A stretch of DNA of 64,000 nt from DASXMT01 sp963803065 (GTDB taxonomy: Bacteria > Actinomycetota > Acidimicrobiia > Acidimicrobiales > RAAP-2). Every line of letters begins with the position of its first letter. Position 1 is the first letter of the stretch. This document shows positions 17,915 through 25,658 of the stretch, one piece after another. The notes under the pieces were generated by a model. The model saw only the letters and a list, made by a program, of their open reading frames with translations, had not been told where the DNA came from and made no database searches. Made by a program: the position numbers and the translations under genes. Where the stretch lies: contig CAWDKW010000004.1 in NCBI GenBank assembly GCA_963803065.1, positions 496,001 through 560,000 on the forward strand, in the 5' to 3' direction.

Positions 17915-18213
17915 GTGATCGACGGAGGTGACAGGGGCGGGCGCGCCGGGACGGGAGAAGGAGGGCGGCCCCCTCGAACTCCCGGCCCCGTCCCCGCCGT
18001 TCCCGTCACCCGTCCGCGGGCCCCGGTGCGAGCCCCGCCAGCATCGGCCGGCGCGCCGCCGCCACCGTCCGCGTCGGCGCCCCGACCGCGCCACCTCCGC
18101 CGCCCCGGTCAGGCTCCCGGTCACCTCGGCCCGTACCCCCGCCGCCACCGCACTGGCCTCCGCCTCCTACCCGGTACCCGATCGACACCGGCCTCGACCC
18201 CGACCCCAACCCC
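17915..18213 (+). other. Pro-rich N-terminal coding segment of the CPBP gene, apparently frameshifted
   Basis: From GTG 17915 the frame encodes a Gly/Arg then Pro/Ala-rich segment to about 18080. The Pro-rich sequence then continues in the next frame (PPPPPHWPPPPTRYP) straight into the protease at 18214. One additional C in the C4 run 18080-18083 would join them into a 380-residue protein. Similar Pro-rich cytosolic N-termini are common on actinobacterial membrane proteins. Confidence 0.5.
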
Positions 18214-19056
18214 GTGATCGCCGTCGAGGCCGAGACCCGCCAGCACGCCGTGCCCCTCGGCCGGCAGCTGGCGGCTGGCTTCGCCCCGCGGACCAGACGG
18301 GACGCATGGCTGTGGCTGGTCCTCGCCGCCCTGGGCTTTCTGGCCGGCCAGATCATCGCGTCGGTCTTCGTGCTCATCTCGGCCGCGATCACGGGCAATT
18401 CGCACAACATCACGGCGCTCTCCCGCCTGAGCGTGCCCCCGGAGTGGTACGTCGTGTCGACGTTGCTCGGCCTCTGGGTGGGGTTCTTCGGCGCCCCATG
18501 GGTGGCCAGCCGGGTCCGGGGCACGCGTCGGCTGGTCCGGGACCTCGGGCTGCGGTTCCGCTGGATCGACCTGGTCGGCATACCCATCGGCATCGCCGGC
18601 CAATACCTGGTCGCGGCCATGTACATCCCGCTCGAGAGCCACATTCACAACTTCAATCAACGGTTCAGTGCCCCGGGCCAGAAGCTCACCGGCGCCTCCC
18701 ACGGGGCCGGCTTCGCCGTCATCGCCGTCTTCACCGTCGTCGGCGCACCGATCGTCGAGGAGCTGTTCTTCCGCGGCCTCATCCTGCGGGCACTGTCCCG
18801 GTTGTTCGGCACCATCGGCAGATGGGTGGGCCCGGCCCTTGCCATCGTGATCACCGGTGTGCTGTTCGGCCTGGCCCACGCCGAGTCGCTGCAGCTCCTG
18901 GGCCTCGCCACCTTCGGGGTCATCCTGTCGTTCATCGCCTACAAGACGGGGCGTCTGGGCATGAACATCTTCGCCCACGCCTCGTTCAACCTGGTCGCGA
19001 TCATCGCCGTCCTGGCCACGGGTTCCGGCGTCATCGGATCCGGCGTCATCAGCTGA
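18214..19056 (+). CDS. CPBP-family intramembrane metalloprotease (Rce1-like)
   Basis: The 280-residue region has several membrane helices and the CPBP motifs: PIVEELFFRGLILR (EExxxR), FGLAHAE and a final HASFNL. These Glu and His residues form the metal site of Rce1-type proteases, which cleave or modify membrane-bound substrates; the bacterial targets are mostly unknown. GTG 18214 is the first start in this frame, but coding character extends upstream in frame as a Pro-rich stretch without a start codon, so the true N-terminus is probably at 17915. The stop is one base from the next start. Confidence 0.85.
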   Translation: MIAVEAETRQHAVPLGRQLAAGFAPRTRRDAWLWLVLAALGFLAGQIIASVFVLISAAITGNSHNITALSRLSVPPEWYVVSTLLGLWVGFFGAPWVASRVRGTRRLVRDLGLRFRWIDLVGIPIGIAGQYLVAAMYIPLESHIHNFNQRFSAPGQKLTGASHGAGFAVIAVFTVVGAPIVEELFFRGLILRALSRLFGTIGRWVGPALAIVITGVLFGLAHAESLQLLGLATFGVILSFIAYKTGRLGMNIFAHASFNLVAIIAVLATGSGVIGSGVIS

Positions 19057-19057
19057 C

Positions 19058-21523
19058 GTGGTGACCTCACCGGCACGGCCCGCGGCCCACTCGGCGGCCC
19101 ACTCGGCACGGCCGGCGCGGGCGCCGACGCCGGCGTCGCCGCGCCGGCGACGCTGGACCGGCCCGGGGTCGTGGGCGGGCTGGACCAACCTGGTGGTGAT
19201 CCTGGGCGTCATCGCCGTCGCCCTGTGGCAGCTCCACCCGTCGCTGTTGTTGGCCAACACCACCACGACCGGGGGCGACACCGGCGCCCACGTGGTGCTG
19301 CCGGCCTTTTTGAAGTCGAACCTGCTTACCCATGGCCAGCTCACCGGTTGGGACCCCGACTGGTACGACGGCTTTCCCCTCTACACCTTCTACTTCCCAC
19401 TGCCCGGCCTCCTGACGGTGGTATTGAACGCCCTGGTCTCGTACGACGTCGCCTTCAAGCTGGTGACCGTTCTCGGGACCCTCACGCTGCCCATCGCCGC
19501 TTGGGCATTCGGGCGGCTGGCCGGTCTCCGCGATCCCGGGCCGGCGTGCCTGGCCGCGGCCACCCTGCCCTTCCTCTTCGAGCCGAGCTTCTCCATCTAC
19601 GGCGGCAACCTGTTGTCCACCATGGCCGGCGAGTACTCGTATTCGCTCGGGCTGTCCTTGGCCCTGGTCTTCCTCGGGGTCGTGGCCCACGGGCTACGCA
19701 CCAACCGGCAGCGGGGTCTGGCCGCCGTGCTGTTGGCGCTCACCCTTTTGTGTCACCTCATCACCGGCCTGTTCGCCGTGGCCGGGGCGTTGGTGTGGCT
19801 GGTCCTCGACCACGACCTGGCCCGGGCCGTGTTGTCGGGAGCCCGTGGGCGAGTGGCCCGGGCCCGATGGTCGGCGAGGGTGCTCTGGTCGGTGGTGGTG
19901 GGCGCGGTCGGCGTCGCCCTGACCGCGTGGTGGCTGGTCCCCTTCCTCCTCGATCAGCAGTACACCACCAACATGGGCTGGCTGAACATCGACGGCTTCC
20001 CGCACCTGTTGTTCCCGGGATCGGCGAGGTGGGTGCTGGCCGTGGACGTGGTCGGCCTGGTGACCATGGTCGTGTACCGGAACCGGGTGTCCTTGTTCAT
20101 CGCCGTGATGGGCGGGGTCTCGGCCGGGGTGGTCTGCCTCGATCCCCAGGGAAAGCTCTACAACGTCCGGTTCTTGCCCCTGTGGTTCCTGTGCCTCTAC
20201 CTCCTGGCCGGGTTGGCGGTGGCCGATGTCAGCGCGGGCGTGGCCCGATCGGTGCGGCGCCGCCGCCTCGACCGCTGGGTGGAGGCGGTCGGGCGGTCGG
20301 CGGGCGATGTGCCGGCAGGCTGGCGACCCGGCCTGCGGATCACCCAGTACCGGCGTCCCCGGCCACCGGCCCGTCCTCCGGCTGCCATCGCAGGGGCGCT
20401 GCTCGGCCTGATCGGCGCCTTGGTGGCCGTGGTACCCCCGCTGGCCCTCCCGGCCAGCGCGTTGTCCCGGGTCGGGGTGACCGTGGGGGCCGACCAGCCG
20501 AGTGCGTGGGCGACCTGGAACTACTCGGGGTACGAGCGAAAGCCGGACTACCCCGAGTACAAGTCGCTGATGCAGACCATGGCGTCGGTGGGCGCCGACC
20601 AGGGGTGCGGGCGGGCCATGTGGGAGTACGACCCGTCGCTCAATCGCTTCGGCACGACGATGTCGTTGATGCTGCTGCCCTATTGGACCAACGGGTGCAT
20701 CGACTCCATGGAGGGCCTCCTGTTCGAGTCGGCCACCACGACACCCTTCCACTTCCTCAACCAGAACGAGCTGTCGGCGACCCCGTCGAACGCCATGGTC
20801 GGCCTGCCCTACGGGGGGCTGAACGTACCCCTCGGGATCGAGCACCTCCAGCTCCTGGGCGTCCGGTACTTCATTGCCTCCTCGCCCTCGGTCCAAGAGG
20901 CGGCTGGGGCCGATCCGGCGGCCACCCTCGTCGCCTCGAACGGGCCGTGGAGGACCAGTTACAACGGCGAGCTGCTCAACACCACGTGGAAGATCTACCG
21001 GATCGCCGGCACCTCGCTGGTCGAGCCCCTGGCCAATCGACCGGTGGTCTGGAACAACGTGGGCCAGGTCCAGACCGACTGGCTGCCCCCGTCCCTGTCC
21101 TGGTACCAGAACCCGGCCCGGTGGAGCGTCGTGCCGACCTCCGGTGGACCGGCGACCTGGGCGCGGGTGCCGAGCACCGACACCGCTCCGGCGGTCGTGC
21201 CCGAGGCCCACACCACCGTCTCGGCCCTCGCCACATCGGACAACACCGTCCGGTTCCACGTGAGCCAGATCGGCACGCCGGTCGAGGTGAAGGTGTCGTA
21301 CTTCCCCAATTGGAAGGTCAGCGGGGCCATCGGGCCGTGGCGGACCGCGTCCAACATGATGGTGGTCGTGCCGACGAGTCACGACGTGGTCCTGCACTAC
21401 GGGACGTCGGATGCCGATCGCATCGGCTGGACGCTGACCGCGGTCGGGGTGGTGGCTCTGTTCGTGCTGGGCTGGTGGACGCTGCGGGCGCGCCGCCTCC
21501 GCCGGTGGCGGGCCGGGGCATGA
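19058..21523 (+). CDS. Large polytopic membrane protein, PTPS-related/GT-C-like
   Basis: The 821-residue protein has about ten membrane helices in its first 470 residues, then a soluble extracytoplasmic region and a last helix before a short basic tail (RARRLRRWRAGA). GGDTGAHVVLPAFLKSNLL and GWDPDWYDGFPLYTFYFPLP are characteristic of the membrane family called 6-pyruvoyl-tetrahydropterin synthase-related, thought to be GT-C-like glycosyltransferases. The name does not imply pterin chemistry. It follows the CPBP gene by one base and overlaps the next gene (ATGA), so the three are co-transcribed. Lipid-linked sugar transfer is inference. Confidence 0.8.
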   Translation: MVTSPARPAAHSAAHSARPARAPTPASPRRRRWTGPGSWAGWTNLVVILGVIAVALWQLHPSLLLANTTTTGGDTGAHVVLPAFLKSNLLTHGQLTGWDPDWYDGFPLYTFYFPLPGLLTVVLNALVSYDVAFKLVTVLGTLTLPIAAWAFGRLAGLRDPGPACLAAATLPFLFEPSFSIYGGNLLSTMAGEYSYSLGLSLALVFLGVVAHGLRTNRQRGLAAVLLALTLLCHLITGLFAVAGALVWLVLDHDLARAVLSGARGRVARARWSARVLWSVVVGAVGVALTAWWLVPFLLDQQYTTNMGWLNIDGFPHLLFPGSARWVLAVDVVGLVTMVVYRNRVSLFIAVMGGVSAGVVCLDPQGKLYNVRFLPLWFLCLYLLAGLAVADVSAGVARSVRRRRLDRWVEAVGRSAGDVPAGWRPGLRITQYRRPRPPARPPAAIAGALLGLIGALVAVVPPLALPASALSRVGVTVGADQPSAWATWNYSGYERKPDYPEYKSLMQTMASVGADQGCGRAMWEYDPSLNRFGTTMSLMLLPYWTNGCIDSMEGLLFESATTTPFHFLNQNELSATPSNAMVGLPYGGLNVPLGIEHLQLLGVRYFIASSPSVQEAAGADPAATLVASNGPWRTSYNGELLNTTWKIYRIAGTSLVEPLANRPVVWNNVGQVQTDWLPPSLSWYQNPARWSVVPTSGGPATWARVPSTDTAPAVVPEAHTTVSALATSDNTVRFHVSQIGTPVEVKVSYFPNWKVSGAIGPWRTASNMMVVVPTSHDVVLHYGTSDADRIGWTLTAVGVVALFVLGWWTLRARRLRRWRAGA

Positions 21524-21567
21524 GCCCGGTCCCCTCGGCCCGTGCCCCCCTTGCTACTCTCCGACCC

Positions 21568-21837
21568 ATGCCAGCCCGGAGACCGACCTTGGCCGCCGTC
21601 GCACTGGTCGTCGCCTCGGGGCTGGGCCTGGCCGCCTGCGGCGGCGGCTCGCCGGTGGCGGCCAAGAAGCATGTCGCCACCACGACGGCGCCGACCACCC
21701 CCGGGGCGCCCACCACCACGACCACGCAACCGCTCGGGCCCGACCTGGTGACCCAGTTGAACGGTCAGCTGAGCCAGCTGGACACCATGTTGAACCAGGC
21801 CACCAGCGATCTGAGCCAGGCACCCAGCGACTCCTGA
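21568..21837 (+). CDS. Small lipoprotein
   Basis: The 89-residue protein has a clear lipoprotein signal: basic MPARRP, a hydrophobic core and lipobox LAAC with Cys 24. A Thr/Pro-rich spacer follows (about residues 35-55), then a short Gln/Leu/Ser helix at the C-terminus. ATG 21520, overlapping the previous stop, is an alternative start that would bury the signal peptide, so 21568 is preferred. Function unknown; it should sit on the outer face of the membrane beside the polytopic protein encoded upstream. Confidence 0.7.
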   Translation: MPARRPTLAAVALVVASGLGLAACGGGSPVAAKKHVATTTAPTTPGAPTTTTTQPLGPDLVTQLNGQLSQLDTMLNQATSDLSQAPSDS

Positions 21838-21891
21838 GCCCCACGCCCGGCCCCGAGTTCGTGGGCCTGGTCTGGGTAGGATGTCGGGGCC

Positions 21892-23283
21892 ATGACCAGC
21901 CTCGCCGACATCTTCAAGGCCTATGACATCCGGGGCACGGTCCCCGATCAGCTCAACGCCGACCAGTGCCGGGCCATCGGCGAGGCCATGGCCCGGTTCA
22001 GCGGCGGCCCCCGGTTGCTGTTGGCCCGAGACATGCGCGAGTCGGGGGTCGAGCTCAGCCACGCCTTTGCCGAAGGGGCGCGATCCGCAGGGGTGGAGGT
22101 GGTGGACCTGGGCCTCGCCTCAACCGACCTGTTGTACTTCGCCACCGGCCGCCTGGATGCCGCAGGAGCCATGTTCACCGCCTCCCACAACCCGGCCCGC
22201 TACAACGGGATCAAGCTGTGCCTGAGCGGGGCCCGGCCCATCGGGCGGGACACCGGCCTGGTCGAGATCGAGGAGAACGCCCAGGAGCTCCTCGAACGGT
22301 GGGGGGCCGACGGCCCTCCGGCGGCCGACCCGACAGCGCTGGCCCCGATGGAGGAGCGGAACCTGCTGGACGAGTACGCCGACCATGTTCGGTCGTTCGT
22401 CGACCTCGGCGTGCTGGTGCCGCTGAAGGTGGTAGCCGACACGGCAAACGGCATGGGCGGGCTCGTGGCCCCCAAGGTCTTCGCTCCGCTCCCCTTCGAC
22501 GTGGAGATCCTCTTCCCCGAGCTCGACGGCAACTTCCCCAACCACCCGGCCGACCCGATCCAGCCCGAGAACCTGACCGCGTTGAAGGCCGCCATCGTCA
22601 GCGCCGGGGCCGACGTCGGCCTGGCCTTCGACGGGGATGCCGACCGCGTGTTCCTGGTGGACGAGCACGCCGAGCCGGTGTCGGGCTCGCTGACCACCGC
22701 GCTGGTGGCCGCCTCCATGCTCGACAAGCACCCGGGCGCGACCGTGCTCTACAACTGCATCTGCTCCCGGGTCGTGCCCGAGGTCATCGCCGAGCACGGC
22801 GGGACCGGCATCCGTACCCGGGTGGGCCACAGCTACATCAAGGCGGTGATGGCCGAGACCGGGGCGATCTTCGGTGGCGAGCACTCGGGTCACTACTACT
22901 TCGCCCAGAACTACCGGGCCGACTCGGGGATCATCGCCGCCATGGTCGTCCTGGAGCTGTTGAGCGTCACCGGGAAGCCGCTCTCCGAGCTGCTCGCTCC
23001 CTACAAGCGCTACTCGGATTCGGGCGAGATCAACACCGAGGTGCCCGACCCGGCCGGCGCGGTCGAGAAGATGGCCGCCGCCGTCGAGGCCGCCCACGGG
23101 GAGATGGGTACGGCCGATCGTCTCGACGGCCTGACCGTGGATCGCGGAGACTGGTGGTACAACCTGCGTCCGTCCAACACCGAGCCGCTGTTGCGCCTCA
23201 ACGTCGAAGCGCCCACCGACGAGGAGTGCCGGAGCCACGTCGCCGAGATCCTGGACGACGTGTCCCGCATCACCGGCGCCTAG
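21892..23283 (+). CDS. manB: Phosphomannomutase/phosphoglucomutase
   Basis: This 463-residue alpha-D-phosphohexomutase interconverts mannose (or glucose) 6- and 1-phosphate, feeding GDP-mannose synthesis. It shows AYDIRG near residue 10, the phosphoserine loop TASHNP (Ser 98), the metal loop DGDADR, sugar-binding GEHSGHYY and the phosphate-binding RPSNTEP. A -10 box TAGGAT (21877-21882) lies nine bases before the ATG, so it is probably leaderless and starts an operon with the Trm112-like and isomerase genes. In actinobacteria pmm often neighbours the same two genes. Confidence 0.95.
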   Translation: MTSLADIFKAYDIRGTVPDQLNADQCRAIGEAMARFSGGPRLLLARDMRESGVELSHAFAEGARSAGVEVVDLGLASTDLLYFATGRLDAAGAMFTASHNPARYNGIKLCLSGARPIGRDTGLVEIEENAQELLERWGADGPPAADPTALAPMEERNLLDEYADHVRSFVDLGVLVPLKVVADTANGMGGLVAPKVFAPLPFDVEILFPELDGNFPNHPADPIQPENLTALKAAIVSAGADVGLAFDGDADRVFLVDEHAEPVSGSLTTALVAASMLDKHPGATVLYNCICSRVVPEVIAEHGGTGIRTRVGHSYIKAVMAETGAIFGGEHSGHYYFAQNYRADSGIIAAMVVLELLSVTGKPLSELLAPYKRYSDSGEINTEVPDPAGAVEKMAAAVEAAHGEMGTADRLDGLTVDRGDWWYNLRPSNTEPLLRLNVEAPTDEECRSHVAEILDDVSRITGA

Positions 23284-23361
23284 GCCATGTCGAGATCGGG
23301 AGCGCCCGTTCACCCGCAGGGACCGGGACGACACCACAACCAACCAAGGAGAACCGTGACC

Positions 23362-23607
23362 ATGTCGCTCGACCCACTCTTGCTCGGGGTGCTCGCCTGC
23401 CCCGAGGACAAAGGGCCGCTGCTCTACTTCGCTGACGAGGACCGCCTGTACAACCCCCGCCTGCACCGGAGCTACGAGGTCCGTGACGGCATTCCCGTCA
23501 TGCTCATCGACGAAGCCACCGCGGTGTCCGACGAGGAGCACACGCGGCTGATGGCCAAAGCGGATGCAGGAGGGGCAACCTCCACTCAGGAGAAAGCCGG
23601 CGCGTGA
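23362..23607 (+). CDS. Trm112 family protein
   Basis: The 81-residue protein has the Trm112/YcaR core: LLLGVLACPEDKGPLLYF, then LYNPRLHRSYEVRDGIPVMLIDEA. Such proteins act as small partners or structural subunits of larger enzymes; the bacterial role is unclear. Only one Cys is left of the usual zinc-binding pair in the first motif. AAGGAG at 23346-23351 is ten bases before ATG 23362; GTG 23356 is in frame but too close. The stop overlaps the next start (GTGA). Confidence 0.85.
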   Translation: MSLDPLLLGVLACPEDKGPLLYFADEDRLYNPRLHRSYEVRDGIPVMLIDEATAVSDEEHTRLMAKADAGGATSTQEKAGA

Positions 23608-24680
23608 GCGGGACGGCGGGGGGGCCGGCTGACGGCGGGGGCTCCAGCCCGCTTCCCGTCGATACCCTCGACATGTGGGGCGCCACGGCCGGCCTCCCCG
23701 AACAGGTGGCCGAAGCCGTCGCCCGTTCCCGGGGCCTGGCCGGCCTTCCTGACCGCGACCGGGTGGAGAACGTCGTGGTCCTGGGGATGGGCGGGAGCGG
23801 CATCGCCGGCGACGTCCTGGCTGCCACTGCCGCACCCTTCATGGCCGTCCCGGTGTCGGTGGTCAAGGGCTACCAGCCGCCCGACTTCGTGGGTGCCGGC
23901 ACCCTCGTCTTCGCCCTGTCGTTCTCGGGCGACACCGAGGAGACGCTCGAGGCGGCCGGTCTGGCCTACGAAGCGGGGGCGGCACTGGTCGTCGTGTCCG
24001 GCGGGGGCGAACTGGTCCGCCTGGCCGAGGAATGGCGGGTCCCCGTCGTCCCGGTGCCGACCGGCATCCCCCAGCCCCGGGCCGCACTCGGCGCCATGTC
24101 CGTGCCCCCGATCGTGGTCCTGGAGGAGATCGGGCTGTTCCCGGGGGCTGGGCACTGGATAGCCCAGGCCGTCGAGCAGCTGAAGCGGCGACGCGACGAG
24201 CTGGTGCGACCGAAGGGCCTGGCCGAGGACCTGGCTCGCCGAATCGGGCGGACGATTCCGCTGGTGCACAGCTCCGAGGCGCTCGGGGCCGCCGCCGCTC
24301 TCCGGTGGAAGGCGCAGATCAACGAGAACGCAAAGTCGCCGGCCTTCTTCGCCGTCTACCCGGAGCTGTCCCACAACGAGGTCGCCGGCTGGGGGCAGCA
24401 GGGTGACGTGACGCGCCAGATCATCACGCTGGTCAACCTCCGCCATGATGCCGAGCATCCCCAGGTGGCTCGGCGATTCGAGCTGGTGGCCGACGTCATG
24501 TTGGAAGTGGTGGCCGGCATCGTCGAGGTACGGGCGGCCGGCGAGGGGGACCTGGCCCAGCTCGCCGACCTGGCACTGATCGGGGACTTCGTGTCGCTGC
24601 ACCTGGCCGCCCGAGAGGAGATCGACCCGGGGCCCATCCCGGTGCTGGACGACATCAAGCGGCGGTTACAGGAGGCATGA
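23604..24680 (+). CDS. SIS-domain bifunctional phosphoglucose/phosphomannose isomerase-like protein
   Basis: This 358-residue protein has two sugar-isomerase domains. The first contains VVLGMGGSGIAGDVL and ALSFSGDTEETLEA (phosphosugar-binding loops). The second contains the PGI/PMI-type segment LRWKAQINENAKSPAFFAVYPELSHNEVAGW, where the Glu and His are catalytic in the archaeal bifunctional enzyme. It should convert fructose 6-phosphate to glucose 6- or mannose 6-phosphate, the step before the mutase encoded upstream. The GTG overlaps the previous stop, so translation is coupled. Confidence 0.87.
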   Translation: MSGTAGGPADGGGSSPLPVDTLDMWGATAGLPEQVAEAVARSRGLAGLPDRDRVENVVVLGMGGSGIAGDVLAATAAPFMAVPVSVVKGYQPPDFVGAGTLVFALSFSGDTEETLEAAGLAYEAGAALVVVSGGGELVRLAEEWRVPVVPVPTGIPQPRAALGAMSVPPIVVLEEIGLFPGAGHWIAQAVEQLKRRRDELVRPKGLAEDLARRIGRTIPLVHSSEALGAAAALRWKAQINENAKSPAFFAVYPELSHNEVAGWGQQGDVTRQIITLVNLRHDAEHPQVARRFELVADVMLEVVAGIVEVRAAGEGDLAQLADLALIGDFVSLHLAAREEIDPGPIPVLDDIKRRLQEA

Positions 24681-24806
24681 GCCGGACTCTGGGGCGCGGT
24701 GCCGGGGACCCCGGGCCGTGTCAGCGGGCTCCGGGCCCCGTGCCGGCGTCGTTGCGGCTCTGTGTCGGGGGAGTGGCGACTGTGTGAACTACGTGGATCC
24801 CGCCCG

Positions 24807-24833
24807 TTGCGTCGCCCGGGGCGGGCGTATGCT
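24807..24833 (+). promoter_or_regulatory. Probable promoter of the structured RNA
   Basis: TATGCT (24828-24833) fits a -10 hexamer, with TTGCGT (24807-24812) as a weak -35 at 15 bp. Transcription would start about seven bases later, at or near 24840. That is where the outer helix of the RNA begins, which ties the two together. Confidence 0.5.
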
Positions 24834-24839
24834 CCTGGC

Positions 24840-25121
24840 GTGAGCTACGTGCGGGTCTGTGGTTGCAAGTCGAAGCCAGTCGCAGGCGAAACGACCCACG
24901 TAAGGCAACTTCTGGTTGCCGAGCATGGTGCGGCTTAGGAGTAAGACCTGCCCGCGGCGCCCCCGACTCTCGGGGGCGGGCGGAGATGGGGTGACGCGTG
25001 CCGTTCGCGGTGCCGCCGGGTTGCCGACCGCCACGCGGTCCGGGAGCCGCCGGCGCCGGGCCGCCATTCCCACTGCAGGCGAGTGTGGGGTCAAAGACCA
25101 GGTCAGCCGCACGTAGCGCAC
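24840..25121 (+). ncRNA. Large structured RNA upstream of hpf, probably raiA-motif RNA
   Basis: The ends pair over a long distance: GCTACGTGCGG (24844-24854) is a perfect complement of CCGCACGTAGC (25107-25117). GTG 24840-24842 also pairs with CAC 25119-25121 across one A-G mismatch. Inside are GGCAAC/GTTGCC (24904-24909 with 24915-24920), CTTA-GGAG-TAAG (24934-24945), a 9 bp stem CGCCCCCGA/TCGGGGGCG (24958-24966 with 24970-24978), and GACCGC-CAC-GCGGTC (25026-25040). No ORF is convincing. The raiA motif is a known large RNA found upstream of raiA/hpf genes in Actinobacteria and Firmicutes; position and size fit, but I could not compare it with the Rfam model. 24681-24839 before it holds only the promoter and GC-rich sequence. 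Confidence 0.65.
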
Positions 25122-25227
25122 ATCTCATCCACCTCATGACCGATCGGGAGGACCGGCCGAGAGAGCATTCCCAAACCACGGAGCACCCCAACCAACAGCA
25201 GTTCCAACCACACAGGAGGGCGAGCAA

Positions 25228-25593
25228 GTGGACGTCGTCATCGCGAATGGCCGCAGGATCGTGCCCGATGCACTGCAGGCACTCGTCGGGGAGAAGGTGG
25301 GCCGGCTGGGCCGGTACTGCCCGGGCCTCGACCGGGCCGAGGTGCGCTTCAGCGAGGAGCACAATCGCCGCATCGTGGACAGCGAGATCTGCGAGGTCAT
25401 CATGACCGGCCACGGACAGGTTGTCCGGGCCCGCGCCGCCGCTCCCGAGGCGTTGGCCGCCGTGGACCGGGTGGTGGAGAAGCTCGAGCGCCAGCTGGAG
25501 AAGACGAAGGGGCGACTGATCGACTCCCACCAGGGGCGGGCGTCGAGCGCGGCGGTCCGAGCCCTGCAGCGACCCAAGGTGCGCACCGCGTAG
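25228..25593 (+). CDS. hpf: Ribosome hibernation-promoting factor / RaiA, short form
   Basis: The 121-residue protein has the HPF/RaiA fold signature: an N-terminal strand (VVIANGRRIVPDALQALVGEKV), RAEVRFSEEHNR, and a basic C-terminal helix EKLERQLEKTKGRL. It binds the 30S decoding centre and inactivates ribosomes in stationary phase. It lacks the C-terminal dimerisation domain of long-form HPF, which is the more usual type in actinobacteria. The GTG start has AGGAGG (25214-25219) at eight bases. The structured RNA lies just upstream, and a hairpin at 25611-25636 follows. Confidence 0.88.
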   Translation: MDVVIANGRRIVPDALQALVGEKVGRLGRYCPGLDRAEVRFSEEHNRRIVDSEICEVIMTGHGQVVRARAAAPEALAAVDRVVEKLERQLEKTKGRLIDSHQGRASSAAVRALQRPKVRTA

Positions 25594-25610
25594 CCGCACG
25601 GCGTGAACGG

Positions 25611-25636
25611 GTCCCTCCGAGACCGCCGGGAGGGAC
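25611..25636 (+). terminator. Hairpin between hpf and secA
   Basis: GTCCCTCC (25611-25618) pairs perfectly with GGAGGGAC (25629-25636) around a ten-base loop. It lies 17 nt after the hpf stop and immediately before the secA -10 box. There is no T run, so termination efficiency is uncertain. Confidence 0.45.
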
Positions 25637-25643
25637 TGATCGG

Positions 25644-25649
25644 TAGGAT
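25644..25649 (+). promoter_or_regulatory. -10 box of a leaderless secA promoter
   Basis: TAGGAT ends nine bases before the secA ATG at 25659. No Shine-Dalgarno sequence precedes that ATG, consistent with a leaderless mRNA. Confidence 0.55.
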
Positions 25650-25658
25650 GGGTGCGCT

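Noticed and set aside
17928..19064. 378-codon frame overlapping the CPBP gene
   Set aside because: It is Arg/Pro-rich without membrane helices or motifs, while the overlapping frame has clear EExxxR and His motifs of the protease.
24840..24938. Small 32-codon ORF beginning VSYVRVCGC in the RNA region
   Set aside because: The bases are fully accounted for by paired helices of the structured RNA, there is no Shine-Dalgarno site, and no family is recognised.
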